Positions 35,512-46,748 of a stretch of DNA of 64,000 bases are shown piece by piece. Below the pieces are notes generated by a model. The model worked only from the letters and a program-made list of their open reading frames with translations. It searched no databases and was not told the DNA's origin. The translations under genes were made by a program, and so were the position numbers. The stretch comes from Tubulanus polymorphus (Eukaryota; Nemertea; Palaeonemertea; Tubulaniformes; Tubulanidae), in contig NC_134028.1 of the NCBI RefSeq assembly GCF_964204645.1, forward strand, positions 26,696,153 to 26,760,152, read 5' to 3'. Numbering within the stretch: position 1 is the stretch's first letter; each line of letters begins with the position of its first letter.

Positions 35512-36039
35512 AATTTTTTTTGGCCTAAATACTACTATCCTATACTATCCTATACTATACTAAAAATTCATTTAAGATGTGATGTGTAATTAGTTTATAA
35601 TAATGTGTATATATTGTGTATAATATATATTGTGTATAGTATATTGTATATGTGTATTATATTATGTGTAATTAGTTATATTTCATGTACATACCATCAT
35701 ATATGATATAACAAATCTTATCATCATCTCTATGCCTGAGGGGGGAAATGTAATCCCGAAAACGTCGGCAACAAAAAATGACTTTCACTGCTTTGAGAGT
35801 AAGGTTGAATTCTGTTATTCTAATAATGCTTGTCAATTTTCCAGTTCAACCGATATTGCAGAACAGGAAAGATTCGCAAAATGTAAATCGATATGACGTG
35901 CCTCATTATCTGACTATTTTTCAGCGGCTCAACGACGGCGCAGGTGAACAGTTACACAGGGAGACTATATTACAACAACGGAGTTACACATAGAAATAAG
36001 TAAAAACGGTGTTGGAGTTTTGAATTTACTTTTAAAACC

Positions 36040-36865
36040 ATGGTTCATTTTCCCCTTTTAATTCTGGCTGTTGTTATGAGTCTAGTTGAAACCGCTCCGA
36101 TAGGTAGGTTCATTTCATTTCATTTCTATGACGCATTTTGTTCATTTGTTTTCCCACTTTCTATAAGGACATCTCTCAACTCGAGGCCTAGTGACGATTT
36201 AATTTCAATGATATTTTTAATGGCGAATTTATTTTCGTTGTTTCTAGATACGTGTGGCCCCCAACAGAGACTCAGATGGAATATAGTTGCACGGAAAGCA
36301 ATGGCTGGAATGCAAGATAATTGCATAAGCGGTCTTACTATAAGACAGTGTATTTATTCATGTGTGAAGTTCACGAAGTTCCTCTGTAGATCTGCTGATT
36401 ATTCGGGATCACAAAAACGATGTTGTATTCAACCAGAAAGTAGATTTACACGGCCAGATTTGTTCGAAAATTGGCCATCGCTTCATTTGATAGATTGGAG
36501 TTGTGAACATGTAGAAGAATTAGGTTTGTATCAATAGAAAAACGATTCGAATTACAATTTTGCATCATCTATGGTAAATAATGTTGGAACTCGCATATTT
36601 TGTAGATTTCGGGATTGATACCGAGCCTAAGAATCTACCTTCATCCGACATCAATCCATTAGAACCAGTAACAACATCGAGGTCCCAAATTCGCTGTAGC
36701 TTGAAATGTCTTTTGAATCGTGAATGTGATTTGTTTGTAATTAAATGGCAGAATAACATCATAAAGTGTCGTTTATATAATACAGATCTGATTGCTGATG
36801 ATAAATGGCAACAAGCGACTGATGAAATCATCTATAAAGACAAATCTAGATTAAGATATCTGTGA
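36040..36865 (+). CDS. Secreted two-PAN-like-domain protein, paralog A
   Basis: Exons 36040-36103, 36248-36523 and 36606-36865 give 199 residues. Exon 1 is a signal peptide (MVHFPLLILAVVMSLVETAP). Exon 2 holds a Cys-rich module (CGPQQRLRWNIVARKAM, then C.., RQC..SC, FLCRSADY, RCCIQPESRF, WSC). Exon 3 holds a second (IRCSLKCLLNRECDLFVIK then IIKCRLYNTDLI). The C...C...C..F.......C.LYN pattern of exon 3 resembles PAN/apple domains, which bind proteins or glycans outside cells; the PAN assignment rests on motif resemblance only. Introns are all phase 1. Two close paralogs lie at 48736 and 56498. Confidence 0.7.
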
Positions 36866-37560
36866 ATAATGTATGATGATGTATTTTATGAAGAAATCAC
36901 TATGGAAGATTTGATACACTATTAACAAATTGCGATACTTCAATGCGAACAATTATGGTCATGCGATCGTAAAACATTTTTCCGATAATTATAACAGAAT
37001 CGGATGCAGTATCCAAGCCAACCATATCCATCAAGTATACCTCATAATGTCACTGATTAATTTTTGATGCCGTAAAAACCGTTACATTGACGTTTTTTCT
37101 TAAAATCCATAACTTCCACGCGTTATTCAAAGGGTTATGCGATAGTCGATGTGTGCACTATGTCATCAATTGTTTGATTGACTATATGCCATGACTCTCA
37201 TCTCATATTCAATGAATCTTCACGTATTATATCTAATACATTTCGGTTTCAGAGAAGGCTCGAGTATCGTACATTATCATCTCATGACATGCCAGTTAAT
37301 TTCTGGATACAAAATCCTTCACTAAATAAACTGATGAATATTGTATCGGGAGACCAACATGTTATTTAGAAGATCGAAGATCAAATTGTCACACAGAAGC
37401 CACGTATAACCAACATTTAATCCAACCTCGCTCATCAAATGAAATATTTAACATCATCAGGGTCGGATCTAGACAAATTGAAAGGCCGGGATCCAGAAGA
37501 AAAAAAAAGATATTTCTCGGAGAAATTTAACAACATTTAATGTCAGTCATAGTTGTTGTA
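36866..37560. other. Downstream flank of paralog A, no gene recognised
   Basis: AT-rich, with no splice-supported exon. A small frame at 37178-37369 has no domain. Confidence 0.4.
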
Positions 37561-38810
37561 TACATTTCATCTATATTCGCCTTTAATGTTTAAATGTTTA
37601 CGTGTAATAGCTCTTTGTTTCTTGAGACAGTTTGTCTGTGTCTAATCTGTTAATTGTTGTTTGTCTCACTGATGCTCGTCACCTTTGTTTTCGTATCATT
37701 TTCCATGTCTCAACCTGTCTCGTATCTCAATGTATATAAATAGTTTGTGTGTAAAAATAAATCAGTTCCAGTTTCGGTATTCCAAACTGATAGTTCGCTC
37801 TTTCGCTCTGCTCCGGATTTCCGACGTCGACCATTCTTCAAGAATAGGACCGAAAAATTAGCTTTGTTAAAAAAAACACTCGATATCAAAGGCCTAGCAA
37901 CGCAAGATATTTTGTTTTTGAAGAAATACATGAAGAAATACATGAAGAAATACATGAAGAAATACATGAAGAAATACATGCTAAAACATGGAAATTCCGA
38001 AAGGATGAGTGTCACATTTACAGGTTTTAATGATCTATCTCTTGGCGAAAAGGTCCACCTCAGTGGGACATCAGGGGTCCGGGCCCCCGATAACAACCCC
38101 CTAAATCTACCCCAACCCGGAGGTCTCAGCCTTGCTCGCTTTCATTCAGCAGAGAGTGTAAGCAATAGTTATTTATTTACACCACACGGACTCGCATCGA
38201 AACCTTTCTTGTTGTTCTTTTTACGGACAGGTTTTATCAATCAGAAACCGACCAAGAAAGACTAAAGGTCCTTATGGGTTACGGTCAGCGATCGATCACA
38301 GAGTTTTAAAATGGCTCGTTTCCTGACAACGTGACGACGTGCCAGTTTTTTTGTTACTTAAAAAACAGAACGCCACAAAAACATATTATACAAGAGGCAT
38401 TGCAGCGGAAAACGCTTCAGACGTCTGTGTTAGAAATCGAGATCTTCTCATGCGAGATTTTCCCTTTGTCGATGCTTTCACTGATTACCAGGGTTTTATT
38501 GATTACCAACTCATCAAAACGAAAACAGGATCCGAAGAGAGTTTTTTTCGCGGCGACTAATGAAAGTGTGTCTGTTGTTGTTATTAGTGTGACGGTCTAC
38601 CAACAACAAACCTTAAAGCCAACACAACATGGAAACACGATAAACAGGAGACAAAACATGTTTCCGAGCTTTTCACTGCGTCGTGTGCGTTACGAGGAAC
38701 TAGAAACATCAGGTTTCGGTAAACAATGTTTCCGAGATCAAAGATTTGTTTCCGGTGTTTATGCGTTTCCCTGCATCGTTTGCGTTAGGCTTCAATAAAA
38801 CTTAGAATCT
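37560..38810. repeat. Possible retroelement remnant (LTR-like) with a 12-bp tandem repeat
   Basis: A TATA-like TGTATATAAATAG at about 37730 and AATAAA at 37757 are followed by GC-richer sequence and long overlapping frames, a layout seen in LTRs. Five AAGAAATACATG units (37919-37978) keep a frame open. No reverse transcriptase, protease or integrase motif is visible, so the retroelement call is weak. Confidence 0.3.
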
Positions 38811-39869
38811 GAATGATTTAAGAAATACCACATTTAAATGTACAAACGTGTATGAATTTACTGAATCGATTGAGTTGAGGCTGCGATAAATATTTAACAG
38901 ACTCGAACATCAGGGAAAAGCTCTTTTCATTTAGATTTAAATTTTAATTCATCTTACACGTTGAGCAATTTACCCCAATCGAGGCAGGTCTACGAAATTC
39001 GAAGGCTAGCGTCCAGAATAATGCATTTATCAGATAATCAGACCCTTAGTGTTCTATATGTTCTGATAAATTCATCAGAAAATCCGATACATATTCCGCA
39101 AGGATACGTGTCAAATTTGCAGTTTTCCACGATCGTTATCTAATTGCTGTAAAAAGGCAACCTCAATGGGAAGGGTCGCCGAGGACACCCTCTAAATCTG
39201 ACTCCCGTTACGTATAACAAGTAGATCAGGAACAAGTAAGATTGAGTTAATTTTCGTAGTCAAATATACTGCGTACGTCTTTCTATTAGAATTCAAGTTG
39301 TCATCAGCGAAATTCTGATTCTGAATTTCAATGTTCTGATTTATTGAATCAGCTGTTGAACTGTAATTCGATAGTGAAGTCAGATGTTTGGTTTCCTTTG
39401 ATTTATAGATTTAAACAAATATAAAACCGCTGACTGATGCTTCAATACACAGCATTCCATCGTTGTAAGGAGTTTCTATTTCAGAGCTTACGTAAATTTC
39501 GGCTCAAATCAGTCGAAACTAAGGAGTGTTTGACTATAGTTTTGTGAAATAGTTGATAGGTAAGTGAAATATTGGGCCAAAATATCTACGTTCAATATAG
39601 AAATCGATCTTATTACGAAATTAGACCCACTGACAATTTATGTACCTAGCAATGACTTGGAATTCCATTCTAGATTAAACTTACTGCCAGGAACCGATCC
39701 CACTCGTCAGTTAGATTTGATTCCGAAGTCTAATTGCCCGTTTCCATATATATAGATCAAACTTACTCTGGGTTCAAATTCTTAGCGACAATGGTGAATT
39801 GGCTCTAAATTTACGCTTTATTAGTCAGTGATTTCTTCTAAACCATTTTAATTATAGAAATCATAAAAG

Positions 39870-40103
39870 ATGTGGAAACTACTCGGATTCATTGGTTTGG
39901 TGATGATGGGTGCTTTGCTGATTGGTGGAGTATCTGAAACTAGAGCGCAGGTGTTCCGGATGGCGTGTGCGGCCGCCATGAATGTGGACGGTGAAAGGTG
40001 TTGCTTGTTTAGTCGAGATGACCAGGGAAATGCGTGTAAATGTTTAACAGCGTCGGGCGACCGAATATTGGATAGATTCTGCCCGGGTGAAAATACACAT
40101 TAA
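39870..40103 (+). CDS. Small secreted six-cysteine peptide
   Basis: 77 residues. An N-terminal signal peptide (MWKLLGFIGLVMMGALLIGG) is followed by a mature part with six cysteines in the order C, CC, C-x-C, C (MAC, ERCCLF, ACKC, RFCPG). That count would allow three disulfides. The ATG lies shortly after an attatag, so a 5' non-coding exon is possible. No family is recognised; roles such as a hormone-like, antimicrobial or structural peptide cannot be separated from sequence alone. Sequence starting about 12 bp past its stop codon is duplicated at 51214, but its coding region is not. Confidence 0.55.
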   Translation: MWKLLGFIGLVMMGALLIGGVSETRAQVFRMACAAAMNVDGERCCLFSRDDQGNACKCLTASGDRILDRFCPGENTH

Positions 40104-40115
40104 ACACGACGTCGA

Positions 40116-40480
40116 CACGAAATCATCGAATTTCCATACTGAATTATTACTGAATTATTTAAAATCTTATCATTGAAACTGTTGTTGTTGTAATTATTGG
40201 ATTGGTCGGTATTATACAAGATGATTAATACTAATCATTCCGTGTTTATCACCCATATATCATCATGATTACAGGTAAGGTTATATATATATATATATAA
40301 ATGGTCACCATTTTGTGTAAGCCGTTATCGTGATGAACTTCCGAGTCAAAATCGTTATTTGAAGACACGTGACCACGTTGGTACAGGAGGAACATCTGAT
40401 TGAATGAATTTTGATATAGTTTGCATGTTTCTAACGCATGTTCAGCGTGTCATGTTACCTTACAAGAATCAACACCGAGT
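40116..40480. repeat. Segmental duplication left edge, copy 1
   Basis: From AAATCATCGAATTT onward the sequence matches 51214-51580 almost base for base (for example CTGTTGTTGTTGTAATTATT and ATGGTCACCATTTTGTGTAA), with a length-variable AT run. The match continues, broken by indels and a MITE, to the opsin start codon. Confidence 0.9.
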
Positions 40481-40743
40481 TGACAAGCTTATCGTCTTGG
40501 CTGTGCTCGTTTAAAACGTATGAACGTTAGCTTCAAGCGACACATAGGCCTTTTATCTCCGCACTTGACTTGTCCAAATTCTGTTATTATAACTGCAAAA
40601 ATTGAACAAGTTCGATATTCCAAAGAAACTACGCATGTCTCAATTTCAAACGAGTAATAACATCAAGTTGTCTGATTGGAACAGAGGACTATGTAATTTG
40701 AGGACCATGCAATTTGTCAAATGTTTGTCTAAGTTAACCATCA

Positions 40744-40855
40744 GGGTCCAGTTCCACTGTTCTGAGTTAAGATTTGACTCTGAGTTAACTGATTGAAAAT
40801 GAACTAACTTTAACTCAGAGTTAACTCTAACTCAGAACTGTGGAACTGGGTCCAG
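40744..40855. mobile_element. MITE of the GGGTCCAGTTCC family, with an empty site in the duplicate
   Basis: GGGTCCAGTTCCACTGTTCT at the left faces AGAACTGTGGAACTGGGTCC at the right. The duplicated locus at about 51838 reads ACCATCAGATAAG without it, against ACCATCAG...CAGATAAA here, so a CAG target duplication is likely. Confidence 0.9.
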
Positions 40856-41649
40856 ATAAATACCGTTAGGCTCACGTATATCAATGCCACTTCTATCATT
40901 CCCTGTGTCAATTTAACGCATAAACCAACACGAAAAAAGTTACTTGATGGTTTCTTGTTTCTTATAAACGAACGCGCACAAGGAAATGTTGTGAAACATG
41001 TTTCTGTTTCCTGTTTTAGCGTTTTCCCGTGTCTAATTGGGCTTTACCAACTCATTTACTGGTATTTCTATCCAATGACAATATGAGCGATAAAAAGGAA
41101 CTGTTCATATCTCCGAGGAGGTGAGTCGACGTAGACCCAATCCAGGAACGAAATGCTTTTGCATTTTTACGCGCCTACAACGTTTAAAGGCTTTGCTGAT
41201 TTGTAGATCAAGTTGAAAATGCCCGACGTGCAGTTTATAGTTTTGTATCTTGCGAAAGGGCACAAGAAAATCGTGTGACCGACGCCCAGCATTTCAACAA
41301 CGTACGACAAATATACGATACTGTAAAATCAGCTACTGATTTTGCTGTGACCCATGTTACCACAAATAGAGATTAAATGTATTATGTAGAATGTTCTTGT
41401 TTTACTGTGAACCATCCTCACTGAAATATTCAGACGACGTCAGAGTAAAGTATGCGACATGACGCATTGAATGGTTCCATCGTTCAATAAGACACCTCCT
41501 GTCTGATGTCAAGCTGCTGTGATGATGAAACCGACTAATCGCGAACTCTATCGTCGTTGTTGATATAAGTACCGAAAGGTTCTTAATGATAATCATTTGA
41601 TTCCGTCTTCAGACAGAGTTAAGAACGTTACGAGCATAAATCAGACCCA

Positions 41650-41742
41650 CAGCCAGTTTAGTAAATTACGCGTAACAGGCGGCGGTGAAGATACGTCACG
41701 CATATTGATATAACACAAGGATACACGCAGATACAACTACAG
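41650..41742 (+). promoter_or_regulatory. Conserved 5' flank of opsin copy 1
   Basis: About 83 bp directly before the ATG differ at only a few positions from the flank of copy 2 (52500-52591). It contains CRE-like TACGTCACGC and TATA-like GATATAAC. Function is inferred from conservation between paralogs and position. Confidence 0.5.
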
Positions 41743-44700
41743 ATGGATGATCATTTAGCCGGTACGAAGATGACACAACTAATGACCCAAATGAATTTGA
41801 GTCTTAACTCAACCCTTCTTCCTGGTGACGCGGACTTACCGATGCCAATACTGTTCGTCGTCGGCACAATATTGTCAGTATGTGTTATGGTAGCAGTTCT
41901 GGGCAATGCGCTGATTTTATTCATTTTACTCAGGTAAGCGTAATGAAAATGTTTCAGAACCTTCGTAAGTTGTCAATGTACCTTTTTCAAGTAATACACG
42001 ACAGATTGTATCGAATATCGGTAATGTAGTTTTGATATTGTGGTCGATAAGCCAAAAACTTAGTCCGCTTCAATGAACACTGCATTGTTTCTATTGGACG
42101 GTCTTGTGGAGAGACGATCGATACGCATTTTATCTGATGTTTTAGTTCAAACCAAATTTTGAATACCTGACCACAGGCACCCCAGGCACCCCCAGGCACC
42201 CCAGGCACCCCCAGGCACCCCAGGCACCCTAGGCTTGTTCTCTATCATTCCATCATTATCGATGTATTAGTTGCTGAAGTACATAACAACACCATCAACA
42301 ATTCACACCGTAGCTAACCGAGAATTTTAGCATTCTTTGGCTTCACTGGAGGTGATTCAACGGTTCACAAGTCTCAGACGTTAACTCTATTCGCCGATTC
42401 GTTATTTGATTTTCATTCTAACGCTGGTTCCCCCAGTAATAAACTTTTATCTAAATACATATCTCGTATATAGAGATATCTACTTGATAATCATATGTAC
42501 CTAATTTCTCGTATCTTACTGATTGCCTCTAGTTCCTGTTCCAAACCCTTTCTTGGTAACATCTTTATTATTGAAAATGCTGTGTATAATCATTAGTTTT
42601 TAATTTTCGTTTCGCTGTGGTTTTTGATTCAGATGAAACTTCGGAATTGTTTGCATGAACTTTTACATCACGAACGGTTGGTTTCGTTTATCAACTGCAA
42701 AAATCCGAGAATGAATCAGTCTCTATCCGTCACGAAATCGTGTCTGCCTAGATTATTTTTGCAGGTTAAAATAGTTTATCAATCCGTATCATTTTAAGAA
42801 GTCGGGTGTTATGTTCCCGATGAACATGTCATTCGTAAGAGAAAATGAAAAAACAATCGGATAATGCACTTGTTATTTAGCTGCAGTCGGGCACAATTTT
42901 TTTATCTTGACAAAAAAAACGTACCTAGATTTCAGTAGCTTGAGGCGGGAGGACGTATTTTACTTTTTGTGGATATTTTGCTGATTTTGCGACGCGGGCA
43001 GGATTTGAAAGTGATGCGAAACAAGGTATATATCGCGTTGGCCTAAATCTAAGCCTATCTACTGTTGTTTAATTGATCGCAGAGAATTCATGAACAGTCT
43101 GTTCCTGTTCCACCGCGACTCAGTGAGCTGGTCGCTTCACAAAATGACGTCGAATTTTTTCAAGATATCAATAAGAATACTGATTAAGATTGTGTCTGCT
43201 ATGTTGACGGATGCTATGTTGCCCGGGGTCGTACAGACCATTTTTTTCTTGGTTTATTTTGACATTGGAATCTTTAAATCTGTTAATTTTTCACCGGTAA
43301 AAATATTTATCCTTGCATTTTTTTTCAGACACAGATGTTTTTCTGGCTTTACGCATTATCTGACTGTAAACCTAGCAGGTTGTGACCTGGCTCAAGCTTT
43401 GTTTGTAGCGCCTATGGTGGCAGGTGCTTGTTTTAAAGGAAGGTGGATAAGTGGGGATGTTGGTGAGCTTACGACTGTTGTATTCCTTCAATTCAATTCA
43501 ATGATTCATTCATCATACATTCTTACACGATTGTGGATGTTATATAATTTAATCTTGATTAAATTGATCACTATTTTGATCATGATTTTAAACATATTAA
43601 TGTACAGGTTAAAAAGGCGACCGGGTCAACTTTTTAAGCTCAACAGGAATGATAATCAAAGAATTCAATAGCCTTAAGTAGTTATCAAAAAGTTTAACAT
43701 GATATTTTTTTATAGAGATCTAATATATGTTTGATAATCAGACGAAGGTCGATGGAACAGAATTAGATGTTCATGGCCTCAAAACCTTTGGTCTGCAGAT
43801 TTGCCGATATTTTGTGGCCAATTAAATAAGAGTTCCGAAATTGGTTTCCTTGTGGAGACTCCAAGTTTATTCGGTTTAAATCGCCCTGCATATATTACGT
43901 CAAAGTCTAGTATCATTCTATGTCTACTCCGCTCAATACGTAAAGGGTGTGTGCGCCTACATTTAGTATAAGTGCACACAGGACAGGGAATATTTTTACC
44001 GGTTTCAGGTTTCGAGCTATTGAGTGACACATATTTTTCCTAAGAAAAATCCTGCTTTAAAAAGGTACAGGCAGATAGTTCATTTCCAACCGGAACCATT
44101 AGAAAACTGACTGACAGGGCTTGGTTAAGACGGGTCGGAAAGGATAGCACGAAGCGTATCAATTCCACGGATTTACCCAAAAAATGAGCCGACGAATCGA
44201 AATACTTATTTGCCCAAATGGCGGATGTTTCGACAGCGGCTAGTCCAAATGATACGAGCGAAACGAATTAATCGGTATTCACGAGCCTTGGTATCGCTTG
44301 TGTAGAACATGTTTGAGTTTGGGGAGGTCTGAGGAAGTTGTATCACCATTTAGAAAGGACGTGTAGATTGGGTTGAGAGAATAGATGCATGGAAACTCGG
44401 CAATCTAGTTTTATAGGTTAAACTGTATCATATGTTGCTAGAAGTTGCAAATTCTTGAACCTACAGTTGTTCGTATGAGGAATTAAGCAATTTATTTTCT
44501 CCAACAACTGCAGCCGTTCAAGTACGTTATATGTATATCAATAGAGGTGCATTTATAATTCATTTATTATGACTATGGCTTCTTGTTCCTTCTTGAGTTA
44601 CTCAAAAGAATCACAATCAGCCATTTGGTAATAATAGATCAACAACTGCTAAATTGTATGAAATAATTGCCCATGGTATCTGAAATGGTAGCTCAGGGAT

Positions 44701-46073
44701 GTGTACTGGTCTTGACTTTCCACCTTCTTATTGAAGTAGCCATTTTTCTAGTTTCAACAAGTTAATTCGATATCAAATGCTGTCAAAATCCAGTATAGGC
44801 TTCGCGTGATCCTCGTGGAATGCTCGTTTATCCAGGCTCGAAGTCAGTCCTGTCATAAGGAAGGTTTTAATTTCAAGAAAGTGGAAATTAAATGAGGCGC
44901 AAACACATAAACTCATAAGCCGAAGGCGCGTGAAGGTGTGCTAGAAAATTGTTCAAAATTAAGTGAAAGAAGGAGCAATTTTCACTGCTTCCGACATATT
45001 GGAGTAGAAATGGATGAAGTCCCTTCAGGTCTTCGAATCACAATGGTCATCAAAATGTTTTTCTTCATTTCTTTTGCAGTTTGACCTTGAATTAAGTTTG
45101 GAACCTATTTTTGAAAACTAGCAAAATATAAGACAAATGAGTCTGTTAAACAAACGATATTTTTTCTAGGTTGATATGCAAGGTGTAACATCATCGATAA
45201 ATGGGGTTTGCACCACTCCCCCCTCTAATGGCGCCGGTCGTTCGATGTAACGAATCTGTATATTTCTATTTTTAATTGTTTTTATCAGGTTGCTCTGTCG
45301 ATGGCTTCTCGATGACGATGTTGGGATTCATTTCGATATACTCGACGATGGGGATTGCGCTGGATCGCTGCTTCGCTATCAAAACTTCACATAAACCCAG
45401 GAAAGTAAAACTATCCGTCACCAGGCAGATGACTGTTCTATTAGCTGTTTGGTTGGGGGCGTTTATCTGGGCTATGCCTCCGCTAGTAGGTATTTGTGGT
45501 TACGCGAGCGAGGTTATACCCGTGTCCTGTTCATACGACTTTCTAAACAAGGAGAAATCGTGCGTCTGGTTTATCATATCCGCTGTCGTCGCAGGATTTA
45601 TCATTCCTCTTACAGCTACGTTATTTACGTTCCATAAAGTGTACAGCGCAGTCGTCGAGTATCAAGATCGAATTCGCGAAACCGACTTCAAGAAAGGACT
45701 TCGTTCCAAAGGACGTTGGAAACGCCGTAAGATGGCGCTCGCTACTGATTTAGCCCGAATGTCATTAGCCTCGATGTTGTTATTCTGCGGGTCGTGGTTG
45801 CCCTACACGATCCTCGCTCTTGTTACCATGTTTTATCACTCGCCGTCTTCAGTTTCATGGCTCTCGGTTCTGCCACCGATTCTCGCTAAAATCTCCACTA
45901 TACTGCATCCAGTAATGTTCGGACTGCTCGACCATAAAGTTCGCAAACGTATATACTCGATTTTCTGCATTGCAAGACGCCCCGCGCCCGTGTATAACTC
46001 AACAGAAGAAGAAGAATTCGTTTTCTCAAGTCGATCGGATAACTGTAAATCAGAGGAGTCAACAATACAATAG
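41743..46073 (+). CDS. Opsin, copy 1
   Basis: Exons 41743-41933, 43329-43462 and 45289-46073 give 369 residues. Seven transmembrane segments are clear. Through TM3 numbering coincides with bovine rhodopsin: Asn55, Asp83, Cys110, and Asp-Arg-Cys at 134-136 in place of E/DRY. The retinal lysine is Lys309 in ILAKISTILHPVMF (bovine Lys296 equivalent, six residues before the NPxxY Asn position). The loop-2 Cys189 is preceded by Glu183 (bovine Glu181 equivalent), and position 113 is Asp. TM6 has SWLPY. NPxxY is HPVMF, followed by DHK at the positions often used to sort opsin classes. N-glycosylation sites NLS and NST lie in the N-terminus. It would be a light-sensitive or retinal-binding GPCR. Subfamily is left open. 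Confidence 0.9.
42170..42232. repeat. About 10-bp CCCAGGCACC tandem repeat
   Basis: Six or so CCAGGCACCC units in opsin copy 1 intron 1, absent from copy 2. Confidence 0.9.
43540..45240. mobile_element. About 1.7 kb insertion in intron 2 of opsin copy 1
   Basis: Copy 2 has a 140-bp intron 2 (53638-53777) whose first 80 and last 45 bp match the ends of this intron, so the middle is extra DNA. It contains a fragment related to the 35320 transposon (about 43602-43645) and a 45-bp sequence (TTCTCCAACAACTGCAGCCG) repeated after the gene at about 46233. No transposase is recognised. Confidence 0.6.
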
Positions 46074-46289
46074 ATTCAATGCTGCTGCGCCTCCACATGA
46101 CCTTCAGACCTGAACCAACTCTAGAGAGCACTCTATACCGACCCCTTCAAATAATCCGTCACCCCGACCAACGATTCGAGATATGCTGACCTCGGTAGAA
46201 ACTGATACTCCCTGTCGGAATTAACCAATTCATTTTCTCCAACATCTGCAGCCGTTCAAGTACGTTATCGGGTCTCTGTCATTTTTTTC

Positions 46290-46415
46290 ACAGATGAACA
46301 GTTACACAGATAGACAAAATTAAAACAACTGAGTTAGACCCAGGAACAGAGAAAAATGTTGTTGGAGTTTTGGATCCGTATTAAAACCATGGCATATCTT
46401 CCCCTTTTAAAAATC
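46290..46415 (+). pseudogene. Remnant of a PAN-like gene promoter and start
   Basis: This matches the 5' flank and start of paralog A (35945-36075): GATGAACAGTTACACAG, GTTGGAGTTTTG, TTAAAACCATGG and CTTCCCCTTTTAA are shared. After the ATG the frame soon departs from a signal peptide and no Cys-rich exon follows, so it is a truncated duplicate. Confidence 0.65.
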
Positions 46416-46748
46416 ATAACATTTCTACAGATAAAATATATAGAATTTCAATTGGCAATTTCTTTTTCTTATTTCTAAAATATCGTTCATCACGCACAAA
46501 TGTAAACTTGGATTTGTTTCATGTACAGAAACAGTTTCTTTCTCACAAAATCGATTATATGGCAAAGAGCACATTGACAAGAAACAAAATGAGTGCCTTT
46601 AAAAAATGGATCTACTGCACGAACGACAAGTATTCGTCATTTTTTTTATTACGAGTTACAACAAAAAAGACATCTATATTTCAAAAAACCTGGAAGAATT
46701 TAAACGCTTCTTCACAAAGTCCCGTGTTATCAGATTCATCGACATTTT

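Noticed and set aside
37747-38798. ORFs of 172 and 155 codons as protein genes or gag
   Set aside because: No zinc knuckle, protease, polymerase or integrase motif; kept open partly by a 12-bp tandem repeat, so only noted as a possible retroelement remnant.
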